Assembly (NCBI GenBank): GCA_023231475.1
Contig: JALJEE010000888.1
Location: 1 to 26,644 of the forward strand
DNA length: 26,644 nucleotides
Source of the DNA: Seison nebaliae
Lineage: Eukaryota > Rotifera > Pararotatoria > Seisonacea > Seisonidae
Reading direction: 5' to 3'
Shown: positions 13,601 through 23,359 of the stretch, piece by piece
Numbering within the stretch: the first letter of the stretch is position 1
Layout: each line of letters begins with the position of its first letter
Notes under the pieces: generated by a model
What the model was told of the DNA's origin: nothing
What the model saw: the letters and a program-made list of their open reading frames with translations, nothing else
The model's database searches: none
Program-made: the position numbers and the translations under genes

Positions 13601-16600
13601 GGATTATTTTCTGGATAGAACTTTCGAACCGATTGAGTTGGATATCCATCAAATTCTTTATGATAAATTCATTCGATTGTAAAGAAAATGTTTGTTGTGT
13701 GACTCGCATAAACTTCAACCAATGACGATTATGTATTTCAATTCTTGACATTCCACTTAGCAATGGTAAATTACTGAAATAATGATCGAAACAAATACGA
13801 AGATGTTTATGTGAAGCATATTCATTCAACGATTGTGGTAATCGTTCAAATTCCTCATATATCTCCTTCATTTGTTTGTCGATCATCTTAAAATTTACAT
13901 CGCACCATCGACTAGTTTGAAAATGTTTATCGAATTCATATAATTTCCCATGGCAAGAATAAAGTTGTTGAGACCAATCGAGTTCAACAGAAATCTTATC
14001 CAATTCTGTGTAGGGTCTCAATTTCAGAGAGAATAATTTTGAAATATTCAACATGGTACAACGACGGATATTCATCACATCGAATTTTTTCTTAAATTCG
14101 TTCAATTTCTCAATGATCGAATGTGGATCAACGACCACATTAACGGAATTGTTCGTCTTTTCGTCACTCGAATAAATGATGGAGGAGAGAATATTTAAAC
14201 TTTCTGCCGTCGGTCCATTTAAATCGAAATCGTTCCTGAATCGAATAACTTCAACAACGAACGATTTCGATTGTTTATCCAATTGTTCGATGAGTGCCGA
14301 ACGCCGTTTAGTTACGAGATTCGTTTTCGAACTATCTGACAATTTCATCAATTCACCCCATTCCCCAAGCAGATTGTCGACCAATTTCAATTCGTTTCGA
14401 TTAATTTCTGCCTTGTAATGTTTGAGAATCGTATAAGAACGTTCGATAGGACGATGAATAAAGTCAATTTGGAAATTCTTTTCTTCTGTCGATTCAATAA
14501 CGTCCAACAATTCATTCAATTCTTCCAAACTATTCAATTCGCGTGAGAGTAACGCGAAGTTGTTTATTCGAAATTCGACGATATGTCTCAAAATGTTATT
14601 TGCATCGACATGAAGTATCTTCAAATATTTAATCTTCCAAGAAGAACATAATGAGAATAGAACGTTCTTTATCATTTTTAATTTTAATTGACAACAAGAA
14701 TAATGGGAATAATCAGGTAAAGTGTCGAGTGCGAATGATATTCGATTTAACTCTTCAATTTTTTCCATTAAAAATTTCATTTTTATTTCATTTTGACAAA
14801 TACTCGAATTCGGTTGTCGATTCACTCCGATGGATGAAGAGACTTCATTTCGACTAGTTATGTACGGTGTACGACGTAGAAGACGGTTCGCATCAACTAA
14901 TGAATCGAATTGATCGGGCGAAGTTTCTTCCCCATAAATATTTTTTCGAGATAATTTATAATTGAAATTTTTATAGAATTGTTGGAATGTTTCTCTGATG
15001 TCTTCGGACCATAAAATATCATATTTTAACGATATCTCCTCACAACTCTTTCTCATCCTTTCATATGTATCTCCAATACAACTGAAACATTTGTTTATCC
15101 ATACATCTTTATAGTCGATGGTGATTTTTTTTTGATTTTTCAAAAATTTATAATTTTCCATTATTTTCTCAATCTTCAATAATAATTTTTCGATTATCCA
15201 TTCAATCCATTTTATCAAATAGTTTTTCATTAATTCCTCACTCGGTTCTAACGATATTTCCGTCGACTGATAAATGGCAGATATCTCGATATTGATCGGA
15301 TGTGTACGATCATCTAATTCCATTACTCCTGAATTGATCGAGAGAGTTGGAGAAATATTTTGAAGAAAATATTCAATCGTTCCACTGATGCATTGTTGAA
15401 TGGCGACGCTTAATTTTATTTGACAATATTCTTCGAATTTTTTACGATTAACCGTCGATCGATCGTGAAGGAATTTAAGATCGATTTCTTCAATATTGTT
15501 CTCGGTTAATTGCAATTCCTTCATTACCACATTAATTCCCATTTTTAAAACCGTCTCGATGAATTCAGACAATTCTCCAATCTTCCACATATCTCTCCTT
15601 TCTGTGTAGAAGTTGTTGAGTAAATTATAATTTTGAACTATTTCAATATTCTCTTCGAACTTTTTCGATAGTTCCTCTTTTAAAATCTTATGACTAATCT
15701 CTAAATTATCGATCGCTAAATTCCATTGAGATAACCATTCGTCAATATCTAACGTATTCCAAGCTAAAGTGACAGTTCCCGGTACGATAATTTGATAAAG
15801 TGCAACGATGTTATTGGTAAGAAAATGTTGATGATACGAGGCGATGTTAGATAACAATATGGAACTTCTATCTAACATTTCACTTAACATATCTCGATAA
15901 TATTTCACTTTCACTTCGTATTGTAAGATGGTTGAATAATCCGCCACAATTTTCGAAATATCAATATCGGCCGATGGTGATTTCTTCGATTTATTATTTT
16001 TCGGTGATTTGTTGTTAGAAAGACAACTTAAATTTAATTTCTTTATCCATTTCAACTCTTCAATAAACGTTATTAATTCCATGTCGATGTTCAAGATGAA
16101 AACTTCTTCATCGAACTCGACGAATTTCAAATGATTTCTAATTTTTATTTCCTTTGAAATATCAAAATTCAATTTCTTCCTATTCTCTCGAATTAGAAGA
16201 ACGGATTTCATGGATGTTTTCGACGAATTAAAGTTCTTCTTCAATGATAAAATTGCGATTTTTTGTTTATCGAAAATATTCCTTTCGATCGATTGATACA
16301 TTCCTGCGATTCGTGGAAAATCTTTTTTAAAAAAATTATATAAATTCAAATAATTCAATTGGAAACCTTTCAATTGAGCTATATATGGATAATTCTGAAA
16401 GAATGACATCATTTCTTTCAGTTTATTCAACTTCTGTTCACTCGTTGATAATAATGCAGCGATCGGTGAACAATTTCTTGGTATATCTGATAAAGAGGAA
16501 GTTGTGTCAGATAATTGTTGTTCAGTTTCGCATAAATCCAATTCAAATCGATAGAAGACATAAGATAATTTCTCGTTAATCGTTTCATCCAAATGAATCC

Positions 16601-19600
16601 ATTTGAGTAAGACACGGTGATTATTATCATCAAGTTCGTTTTCATATTCTTCTAAAAATTTCGCGGTCATCGTATCCATACAATTATCAAAATTTAAGAG
16701 ATATGAATCTCTCACAACCAATTCATTAACCTGTTCCGACAAATGTGATTTTGATACGAAGAAATGTTTATGGAATTGTTGCATAAATGGACGGATAGCT
16801 TTCCGATTCTGTTGTAGAGTCAAAAATGGTTTCATCATCGACAAACCGATCGATGTCTGTCGATTATTGAATTGAGTATTCAAATATGAGTGCAACATAT
16901 TATCAATATTCAATTGCATTCGTCGAATATTTAAATAGACGTTGGAGAATTTGAATGAAGTTACTTCTCGAACTTTCTTCATATTTTTCTCCAGAAAATA
17001 TTTCACTGGTAAATTTTGTACTAGGAATTGTTGTAATTTACGATTCTTTAAATCAACCAAATCACCTAGCGATAAATTTGAGAGTTTGCACGCCATTTGA
17101 TCAACGGAACTTTTCGACAATTGATTTTGATTCATCTTCTCACCATAATACTTCTCTAATAGCACAATATCGCACATTTCGCCCACGTTCGGTTCAGTCA
17201 AATATTGGAAATATTCTAAATTTTCAATTTTTCTTTCTGATTCTCTCATATCTTCGATCATTTCATTGAAACTTTCATAATTCTTTCGTTCTTTTTGCTT
17301 ATGTTTCGTGTTCCGTTCAACGATTAATTTCTTCTTCAATTCCCTCAATTTTGATGATCGTGGAGTAGGTAAATGTGTAACTTTAGAAGAGAAACTAATA
17401 GGAAAGAATAATCAAAGGAAAGAATTAACAAAAGCAACTTTAAAAATTCCATTCGAATGTTAATAAAATCGAGATAGATAAATATCTGATTACTAAATTG
17501 TTTCAATCGATCAAGAATGGTAAAACAATCATGAATATTAATTCGATCGATACCAATTCGATAAGTATCGTCGATATATAAAAGATTATTGTTCTCCCAT
17601 TGCAACGAATATTTCAAGACGTTATATGTCAAATGAAGTAATCGATCAGTTGATGGTGGAGGTTTGGCCGACAATGTTGAACACAAAATTGAAAGTTTGT
17701 CAATTTTCGATTGTCGAACACTGGACAATAAGAATTGTTTTTCTCCACCTTCGACCTCACTCATGGTGGTGAAGGAACTAATGATGACTTTCATATCAGC
17801 GAATGAATTCAATGATGTCTGAGATGAACTACCCAAATCTTTCACCATATCATTCAATTGTCTCTCCAACGAATATGTAAATTCAAGAACGTTAAAAAAA
17901 TATTTGACTAATGCTACTTTCCTTATATTGTGGATTGCAATCGATGAATCTTTCAAACATTTCCCCAGAATTTGATGTAGAGAATGTGTCAACAATTTCA
18001 TCGATTCATTTAAATGTTCATAAGAATATTGAAGATTAAATTCATCGACTAGAAACGATTTATCTGAATAAGAAACATTTTTCATGTTAGTTTCCGTTAG
18101 ATTGATATTCTCATTTGAATTGGCTAAAAGGAAATTTATTTCTTCTTGAATTAGACGATAATATAAATTATTGAAATTCTCCTTTCGATTACGATGTGGC
18201 GAGAGTTGTCTTACTATTTCTTGGATATCATCGATGAAACAATAAACGATTTGATTCGTAATCTTTCTCAATAAAACACCCAAGAAGCCTTGTCGAGCCG
18301 TGAAACGAGTTAATGTTGAATTAGTTACGAATATTTTGAATATATTCGGAACTACATCCTCCATGAAATATAATGGACGTGAAACGATTTGTAAAATCTT
18401 GTCAATTCTCTCATCGAAATTGTTCAAATATAATTTCGATAGTTGTTTCTCACACATCTGAAGAAATCGTAATTTGTCTCTCGATTCATTCATGGCATCG
18501 GTGATCATATCATCAACTTGACGCCATTGTTTAATTAATTTGGATTTGCTGCTAATCAAATAAGTCGTCACCGTTTTACATTGACGAAGTTTGAGTTCAG
18601 AAAGAATTTGATTAATTTGCTGATTCTTCTGTTGCCATAAATCCAATTCGGATAATGGTCCATTATTCTCAATGAACGATTGTACTTTCTGCTCAAAAGT
18701 AATGTGTTGTTGTTCCGTAATTGCTGATTTTGGATGGAGACTCGAAGAAATCGAATCACGAGTTGATGAACGTTTATCTAAAATATTATCGAATGTTATT
18801 GGAACATCACAAACGAATGATAAGACATCGATAATTTTTAGAATCCATCGTCGTAGAAACATTTCACATTTCTTCAATAACATCTGATCGACTGTTCCTG
18901 GTTTGGTTTGAGATAGTTCCAAAATGAATTCTTCAGGAATATCATCTAACAGTTTCGGTGGTTTTTCTAATGTCGTTTCTAATTCTTTCATTTCCCCAAT
19001 TAGATCTGAGAAACTGTTCACTGTACGAACGTAACTTTTCGTGTTTAACAATTTCTCATTCTCTTTCTGCCACATTGGAATGACGAAATTGTCGAATAAT
19101 ATTCTCAAGGATGAAATTGGCGATTTTAACGATCCAATCGTCATATATCGATGAGGTGATACTCTATCTACCTGATAGAATAAGTTTTTGAAATGAATTT
19201 GAAAAATTTTTTAAATTATAAACTTCATATGAATTCTCATGTCTTAAAAAGAAGAGAATTGTTTGTGTCGAACAATCTGTATTTTCTATTCGATTGCCCA
19301 CCCAATTATTTTCCGATTTCGACAATTTTTCGATGGAATTCTTAACGATACAAGAACTAGAAACCAGATTACCTGACTCATCTAGATCGATTTCATTCTT
19401 ATCAATTAATCGATTCTTCTCTTGTTCCATATGAATGGCAATAAACAGATTCATCTCCGAATTAGCCACAAGAAATGAATTGATCGTTAGAAGATTATCT
19501 TCCTTTAACATAAATTCCTCATAATCAGAATTGGGAGCAGAATTCAATCTATCATTCGTTAATCTCATCTTATCGACGATCCACCAATGTCTGTCATCCA

Positions 19601-19601
19601 T
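1..19601 (-). CDS. Giant divergent dynein heavy chain, axonemal/DNHD1-like, eight exons, 3' end cut by window edge
   Basis: Dynein heavy chains are ring-shaped AAA+ microtubule motors. I built exons 19601-19224, 19171-17439, 17394-11458, 11390-10835, 10787-10603, 10269-972, 924-757 and 713-1. Introns are 52, 44, 67, 47, 333, 47 and 43 bp, and every junction keeps frame, giving at least 6,322 residues against a usual 4,000-4,700. Family marks in order: a DHC_N1 tail (GPLSELDLWQQKN), the linker (NRHWLKFM), AAA1 without a P-loop, AAA2 (GDAGCGKS), AAA3 (GGHGCGKS), degenerate AAA4, stalk with microtubule-binding tip (RSFNNPPVIM), AAA5, AAA6, and a C-terminal domain (GLFVYGLFLWGCSFD) near the left edge. 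The ATG at 19601 is preceded by an in-frame stop. The long C-terminal domain suits axonemal dyneins. Loss of AAA1 motifs and overall divergence suggest a DNHD1-like pseudo-motor; the family is certain, the subfamily is not. Confidence 0.93.
1690..5225 (-). other. Dynein AAA5 and AAA6 modules
   Basis: AAA5 starts at WNALIAAIFLVYGLCLD, equal to the L-L-A-A-A-F-x-S-Y-L-G-P-F segment. AAA6 carries IGDLDVECSPDFRLYLHVSS, the counterpart of L-G-D-x-x-I-x-x-x-P-x-F-R-L-Y-L-x-T. Later IRPDRFFSLM matches L-R-P-D-R, and GVHLHPSLEIT matches F-G-L-H-P-N-A-E-I. Neither module normally carries a P-loop, so its absence is expected. The region is longer than usual because of charged and Asn/Gln-rich spacers. 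Confidence 0.8.
2031..2049 (-). repeat. Short GTT/CAA triplet run coding glutamines
   Basis: A run of GTT repeats on the plus strand gives five consecutive glutamines followed by HQ in the dynein, in a spacer within the AAA6 region. It is in frame and too short to disturb the fold, but could vary in length between individuals. Confidence 0.7.
5230..6825 (-). other. Dynein stalk coiled coil and microtubule-binding tip
   Basis: Coiled-coil arm 1 begins near FTNEYERRISNFSNAL (about 6775-6822). The microtubule-binding domain starts at IERIRSFNNPPVIMGYIVEM (about 6180-6245), matching the V-K-S-x-x-x-P-P-x-x-V family pattern. Arm 2 begins after ARHASEDAAHFVQLAISL, the usual S-K-A-A-x-x-L-x-x-W-V site, and continues through charged helix to about 5250. 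Arm 1 carries an acidic insertion (6412-6534) and the tip a Ser/Thr/Asn-rich insertion (5721-5897). Confidence 0.85.
7530..7960 (-). other. Dynein AAA4 module lacking a P-loop
   Basis: The Walker B and downstream part is clear: ALIFDEDDLSDDYRLTI then SLIKSGQVPSLFSAEEL matches T-D-x-Q-I-x-x-E-x-F-L-E-D-I-N-N-L-L-N-S-G-E-V-P-N-L-F. At the place of L-V-G-V-G-G-S-G-R-Q-S-L the protein reads NNVVVVDVEDTDQLVSIS (about 7821-7875), with no glycine-rich loop or lysine. AAA4 is therefore structurally recognisable but probably does not bind ATP in the usual way. Confidence 0.8.
8600..9200 (-). other. Dynein AAA3 module with intact Walker A and B
   Basis: Walker A GGHGCGKS is encoded at 9102-9125 and Walker B LLWVLDDISS at about 8910-8939. 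The stretch SIYEWIRQLIDIEQMY matches the P-I-E-L-L-R-Q-W-I-D-x-x-x-W-Y-D segment of canonical AAA3, and a later FFTND stretch lies where sensor 1 is expected. In active dyneins AAA3 is regulatory, gating release from microtubules. Here it is one of only two modules that still look nucleotide competent. The boundaries are estimates. Confidence 0.85.
9860..10834 (-). other. Dynein AAA2 module, motifs intact, interrupted by the 333-bp intron
   Basis: The P-loop FGDAGCGKSLLIKTL is encoded around 10731-10757. After the long intron come RIFPEAQVFPHFLFG (usual I-N-P-K-A-x-x-x-x-x-L-Y-G), TWLWFDGS (usual W-I-V-F-D-G) and NGERFVCAPN (usual N-G-E-R-I). The final SPSFLSRCALLY matches S-P-A-T-V-S-R-C-G-M-V-Y. 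This site should still bind nucleotide. Confidence 0.88.
10270..10602 (-). other. 333-bp intron inside dynein AAA2
   Basis: The donor follows GAAAG at 10602 and the acceptor is TTTAG at 10270-10274. The join rebuilds an arginine codon and continues into IFPEAQ, exactly as the AAA2 alignment requires. It is five to eight times longer than every other intron in the window. I see no coding exon, no clear terminal inverted repeats and no target-site duplication in it. Confidence 0.85.
11291..12130 (-). other. Dynein AAA1 module with eroded nucleotide-binding motifs
   Basis: The module lies directly after the linker and can be aligned through its flanks. YDVGTELQRC stands for the usual Y-E-Y-L-G-N start, LFRTISI for L-F-R-P/T-V-A-M, and IYSKFISCGFRN for the Y-S-x-G-F segment. 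Where G-P-A-G-T-G-K-T-E is expected there is FLYHDSNSFDSD (about 12000-12030). Where F-D-E-F-N-R is expected there is HLDNVQLL (about 11845-11875). The M-N-P-G-Y sensor is replaced by STTDQY. The module continues across the 67-bp intron at 11391-11457. Confidence 0.85.
12900..13990 (-). other. Dynein linker (DHC_N2-like)
   Basis: The linker swings across the AAA ring to produce the power stroke. IEIHNRHWLKFM at about 13711-13745 corresponds to the conserved L-R-x-R-H-W of the linker. LEELDDSQILLSEMLKSKY and VQKKWKNLLNIF farther on match the L-D-D and Q-x-x-W-x-Y-L-x-x-I-F elements. So the mechanical element is retained although the AAA1 site that normally drives it is not. Boundaries are approximate. 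Confidence 0.8.
16900..18705 (-). other. Dynein tail domain (DHC_N1-like)
   Basis: The tail of a heavy chain dimerises and carries intermediate and light-intermediate chains. The diagnostic stretch GPLSELDLWQQKN, followed by a long helical region, matches the G-P-L-x-E-I-E-F-W start of DHC_N1. A later ARQGFLGVLLRKITNQI matches the conserved stretch near an (E)R-x-x-x-L-L-x-K-I-S-N pattern. The low-coordinate boundary is approximate. Confidence 0.8.
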
Positions 19602-20606
19602 CGTTCGGTCGTTAACACGAAATGTTTGTGTAGAAACGGATTTGGTAGAAATTATGAGAAATATGAAAATTTAAGAAACTATAAATGGATTTGTCGGAGG
19701 GAGAACGAATACGGCCGAAGGCTCTGTTCTCCTTTTCGTTCAACTTTCAACTTCCAATCAATTACTTCTTCATCATCTACCCACTGCACGTATATGTACG
19801 AGACATGAATATAATAGAATTCTGGATCAAAATTATCGTAAGTAGAAGTGAAATAAAAGAATTTTCCGATACTCGTTTTCCTCGTTCGCTGTTTTCCTTT
19901 TCATTTGAAGAGAATTGATGAAGAGGTTACTCAATAAACTTCTCTCCTCTCCAATTTCACTTATTCTCTCCTTATGCTACGAACTTTTATGATGGTAAAA
20001 ATCGATCTTTTACATCTAAATATACACAAATTTTTTATTAGCGCTAACTTAATTTCTACCTTCTATTTATTTCAATTCCACTAAATGTAAAACAAATCTT
20101 TCCTTATAATCTCTCTTCATTAATTCATAAAGATTTATTACCTTATTCTTTCTTCCATTTATTTATTTTCCTTTCAAATATTTAAAATTTACAATACCAT
20201 TAGAAAAAAATTTAATTTTTTCTTTAATTCATCAAAAGCAGTAAATAAATAACAAAATCACATTTTCTTCAATTATAAGAATTGTTAGATGGGAAAAGAT
20301 TTTTTTCACAAAAATTCTTAATAATTTCATTCGGTAGAACAATGTCCAGTCTCTAAATCGGCATGTTGATGGAAATAATTGAGAAATAGATAATTAGTGG
20401 TTCTTTTAATATGGTGGTTACGTTTAATGTATAAGAAAGTGCCCATAAATATGAAGATAGTATAAGGAATATGTGAAGGAGTTTGACTGTGTTTTTCTGT
20501 TCATTTCTCGATGAATGAAGTCTTATGAGTTGGTTTTTGATGAACCGAAATGAAAAATCGAAAGGATGGAAATCGGATGGGTGCTGGAAAATATTAAGTT
20601 CTCAAT
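19602..20606. other. Intergenic spacer between dynein 5' end and syntaxin 3' end
   Basis: No recognised gene lies here. The part near 19602-19900 should hold the dynein promoter. The middle (about 19980-20330) is AT-rich and simple, with several AATAAA-like signals on the minus strand suitable for ending the syntaxin transcript. The part 20353-20583 is T/C-rich on the minus strand and unusually free of stops there; it may be 3' untranslated sequence or an alternative last exon of syntaxin. Confidence 0.6.
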
Positions 20607-21350
20607 TTATTTCTTCACTTTAACCACAATAATTATGATGATAATAATGACGACTATTGCTAATATTGAGAAGAGGTAAATCTTCTTCTTTCTCGCTTTC
20701 TTTTGCGACTCCATCGCCCATTTCAATTCGTCATTCGCACCGCGTACACTATTCTGTGTGTTTTGAACGGTTCCTTCAATACTGTCCAATTTGTCGCCTT
20801 GATCATGTACCATAATGGAGACATCCTTAAATATTTGATTGACGTCAATGATATCTGCTTCCAAATCATGAATAGCTTTCTCTCGTTGTTGGATTTCTTC
20901 TAAATTTGCTTTCTTCTCTCTCATTTGCATGACAGTCTGAGAGGATTGACCTTCGATATCCGTTGAAGTATCGATGAGATCATTCATATTTTGTGGGTTT
21001 TGTTCCTTCAACTTTTGAATTTTCTGTCGATTAATCTCTGCCAATTGTTGTTCTGTTTCTTTGAATCGTTGAATGTTTTTCGTGAATTCATTTCGGAGAT
21101 GATGATATTCTTGTTTTCTTGCATCTTCTTCTTCACGTAACATGTTCAACGGTTGATCACGAGCAATGACATCAAGTAAGCGCTGCGTCTCACGATAAAG
21201 AGCTTGAGTCATTTTAATCAATTCCTCAACATCTTTCCAATTGGAACTAGGCTCGTTGGCACTTTGTTCGATGGCCGATCGATTATTTTCGATCTTAGAA
21301 ATACCCGCTTGAATACGACGGATATGTATTTTCCATGTGGGAATGTCCAT
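20607..21350 (-). CDS. Qa-SNARE, syntaxin-7/12 type
   Basis: This 247-residue tail-anchored t-SNARE should act in fusion of endosomal or lysosomal membranes. The N-terminal region is helical, as expected for the Habc bundle. The SNARE motif covers about residues 153-206: EKAIHDLEADIIDVNQIFKD then HDQGDKLDSIE, with the zero-layer glutamine near residue 184. It is followed by a basic stretch (KKARKKK) and a single Ile/Val-rich membrane segment (about 224-243) with only KVKK outside. The D-V-N-Q-I-F-K-D wording is closer to vertebrate STX12 than STX7, but invertebrates often have one gene for both. An in-frame stop lies 30 bases before the ATG. AATAAA overlaps the stop codon (20606-20611), unlikely to be the signal used. 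It is divergent from the THEM6-like gene. Confidence 0.93.
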   Translation of the reverse strand: MDIPTWKIHIRRIQAGISKIENNRSAIEQSANEPSSNWKDVEELIKMTQALYRETQRLLDVIARDQPLNMLREEEDARKQEYHHLRNEFTKNIQRFKETEQQLAEINRQKIQKLKEQNPQNMNDLIDTSTDIEGQSSQTVMQMREKKANLEEIQQREKAIHDLEADIIDVNQIFKDVSIMVHDQGDKLDSIEGTVQNTQNSVRGANDELKWAMESQKKARKKKIYLFSILAIVVIIIIIIIVVKVKK

Positions 21351-21632
21351 GATGCACAGAATATATTGTTTATTATCACAACCTTATGATCTAGGGAAGA
21401 AATAAAATAAAATAATAATTAGAAATTAATTATAATTTAATTGAGATGAAGCTTAAAATTTGAATTAATTGATTTTCTCCTAAATAGAGAATAATTAGTT
21501 TCAATTTCGAGAAAAGAACATCATCTCCTAAAAAATAATCTTTCCATTTGATTCTTTTCATTTTCGCTTTAATTTTCTCTCGAATAATATTCTTTCCTTT
21601 CCCAATCAAATCTCTCATCCACTTCCAGAACT
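21351..21632. promoter_or_regulatory. Divergent spacer between syntaxin and THEM6-like genes
   Basis: The 282 bp separating two start codons on opposite strands must contain both transcription starts, so it probably acts as a shared promoter region. On the minus strand a pyrimidine-rich TTCCCTAG lies about 45 bases before the syntaxin ATG and could be a 3' splice site of a 5' leader. I see no clear TATA element that I would assign. Confidence 0.45.
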
Positions 21633-22397
21633 ATGTGGGAAACGATTGCATTGATCTTCGTTCCTTTCTTTTTCTTCGATATCCACTATTTCGTTCGAGC
21701 ATCTTTCATTTTCTTTTATTATAAATGTCAACTACTGTTATATGATGCACCTCATCCATTGGAAGAGACAAAATATCCAAGTCAATTTCGTCATTTCCTT
21801 TCTAGTTCTTTAAGCTAATTCTCATTTAGCACTTTGTTGGTTCACTGATCTCGATTTCAATTTACATATGAACAATAGTAAATATCTGCGAGATATGGAT
21901 ATGAGTCGTTTCCAACATTATATTCTGATGGGAATCGATAAAAAACTTAAAGCGATCAATGATCAAGCTTATATCGTCAATTGCGGCAATTGGATAAAAT
22001 ATCGTCGCTCCATCAATCTCTTCCAACGATTCGATGTAACATGTAAAGTTTGATGAATAGAATTTCCATTCAGTAGTTTCATTATTCGTCAGCTTTTTTC
22101 AGTTAGTTTATTGGGATGAGAAAGCGGCTTATTTCGAACAATTATTCGTCAATCCAAATAACGGATTCATTCACGCTTTCGCTTACGCTAAACTTCAATT
22201 CGTCGGAATTTCTACACTTGAGGTTGTTCGATATGATTAGTGTGCTAAATTATTTGTTTTAATAGTATCTAACGAAAAATGTAAATATTGAATCCTTGGA
22301 ACCACCGGCGGAATTGTTAAAAATAATCGAAGCAAACGAATTGAATAGTAACCGACTCAATCCATCAAAAAGTGGAAATAAAACAAAAGTTCAATAA
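21633..22397 (+). CDS. THEM6: THEM6-like hotdog-fold protein (thioesterase superfamily member 6 family), four exons
   Basis: Exons 21633-21789, 21830-22047, 22103-22222 and 22266-22397 give 208 residues, the same length as human THEM6. Residues 1-30 form a hydrophobic membrane anchor (MWETIALIFVPFFFFDIHYF), as in the ER-associated vertebrate protein. The family core DLDFNLHMNNSKYLRDMD is followed by the KYRRSINLF and VYWDEKAAYFEQ segments in the same order as in human. Introns of 40, 55 and 43 bp are in frame. The first donor is uncertain: 21781 also keeps frame but drops three residues, and the choice at 21790 rests on the matching length. The thioesterase fold is known for the family; activity here is not shown. 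It is first in a run of plus-strand genes. Confidence 0.88.
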
Positions 22398-22620
22398 GGA
22401 AAGAAGTCAGTTTGTTTTCCTTTCTTTAGATGTACATGTTTTACTGTTATCTTTACCATTTGCTTTAGATGATCGTTAGACTATTCTCATGTGATCCGGT
22501 CGTTCGTCCTATGCGAATGCGACAAACTCTGCTGTATAGATATAGATATAGTGTCATCAAAATATAGAATAATTCTCATTTTATACAATCAGAATAAATT
22601 TGTTTATCTTCCTTTTCTTT

Positions 22621-22626
22621 CTTCAG
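22621..22626 (+). other. Candidate 3' splice site just before the ANKRD40-like start codon
   Basis: A long pyrimidine tract ends in CTTCAG ten bases before the ATG at 22637. It looks like a true acceptor for a 5' leader, joined either in cis to an upstream non-coding exon or in trans to a spliced leader. The 239 bp between this gene and THEM6 hold nothing else I recognise, apart from a short TATAGA repeat near 22540. Confidence 0.4.
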
Positions 22627-22636
22627 ATCAAGTGTC

Positions 22637-23272
22637 ATGTCAAGTGATGAATTGAGTGAATTATGTTCCATAGGGAACTATCAACAAGTTGAGAAGTTTC
22701 TTCAACAAACAAATCCCAATATTATCAACGGGAAGAATAAAGTGAATAAATGGACACCACTCCATTGGGCGTGTAAGCGAAATCATTTAGATATCGCCAA
22801 ATTGCTCATTCTTTCCAAGGGAGATGTAGATGCGAAAAATGATAAAGATGAAACTCCTGGTGAATTGACCACATCATCTGAGATAAAGAAGTTTGTTAAT
22901 GAAGAAAGAAGTAGAAGACGTTTGAAACTGATTGAGAAGAAAAATGAAGAAGACAAATTGGACATTCTTCCTAATTACTTGAAATTCCCACAAGTCAATT
23001 CGTTCACTCAAATGGAAGCGAAGGAGAATAACCAATTGATTATGTTACGAGTGAAAATTGAGAAGGAGAATGATTTCTATGAAATTGAGACTGATATTAG
23101 ATTCGTTTCCTTGAACGATTTGATTAAATTGATTGGAGAGAAGATGTCGAAAATTCTCCAGAAGACTATTCGTATTAAAAATATTCGCCGTTTGCCTAAT
23201 ACCATCATTCACAACGACGTTCAAATTTCCAAATTGAATAATTTCGACGAATTGGAATTAATTTTATTTTAA
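22637..23272 (+). CDS. ANKRD40: ANKRD40-like ankyrin-repeat protein, single exon
   Basis: The protein has 211 residues against roughly 370 for human ANKRD40. Residues 1-90 form about two ankyrin repeats, including the signature WTPLHWACKRNHLDIAKLL and a following VDAKNDKDETP. A charged linker follows. Residues about 130-211 form the ANKRD40-specific C-terminal domain: LRVKIEKENDFYEIETD, then IRRLPNTIIHNDVQISKL and the terminal DELELILF, which line up with human wording (IRKLPNT, ELELVL). The shorter length comes from the missing middle linker. Molecular function is not established for the family; a protein-interaction role is inferred from the ankyrin repeats. The start is the first ATG after a strong acceptor-like site. 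Confidence 0.9.
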   Translation: MSSDELSELCSIGNYQQVEKFLQQTNPNIINGKNKVNKWTPLHWACKRNHLDIAKLLILSKGDVDAKNDKDETPGELTTSSEIKKFVNEERSRRRLKLIEKKNEEDKLDILPNYLKFPQVNSFTQMEAKENNQLIMLRVKIEKENDFYEIETDIRFVSLNDLIKLIGEKMSKILQKTIRIKNIRRLPNTIIHNDVQISKLNNFDELELILF

Positions 23273-23312
23273 TTCCAATTCCAATTGAAAACACATTTGC
23301 TTCCAATCGGTG

Positions 23313-23318
23313 AATAAA
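23313..23318 (+). terminator. Poly(A) signal AATAAA after the ANKRD40-like gene
   Basis: AATAAA lies 40 bases after the ANKRD40-like stop codon and only 42 bases before the next start codon, so the two transcription units nearly touch. Confidence 0.55.
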
Positions 23319-23359
23319 ATATTTTTCGATTTTTATAAATCATCTCAACATAAAGGAAA

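Noticed and set aside
1-19601. Assignment to cytoplasmic dynein 1 or 2
   Set aside because: Cytoplasmic heavy chains are strongly conserved with a perfect AAA1 P-loop; this protein is far more divergent and lacks AAA1 motifs.
20353-20583. Cytochrome c oxidase subunit 6A-like peptide in another minus-strand frame
   Set aside because: A few residues resemble the COX6A C-terminus (LF-N spacing and TG), but the conserved W-G-D-G-N block is absent and a TGA interrupts the frame.
21430-21618. Minus-strand open frame of 62 codons between syntaxin and THEM6
   Set aside because: Lys/Ile-rich low-complexity product with no family resemblance, lying in a divergent promoter spacer; probably chance or untranslated leader.
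22469-22567. Small open frame of 32 codons after a TTTAG, rich in Arg
   Set aside because: It could be a micro-peptide or leader exon, but no splice to the ANKRD40-like gene keeps frame and I have no homology; too weak to list as a gene.
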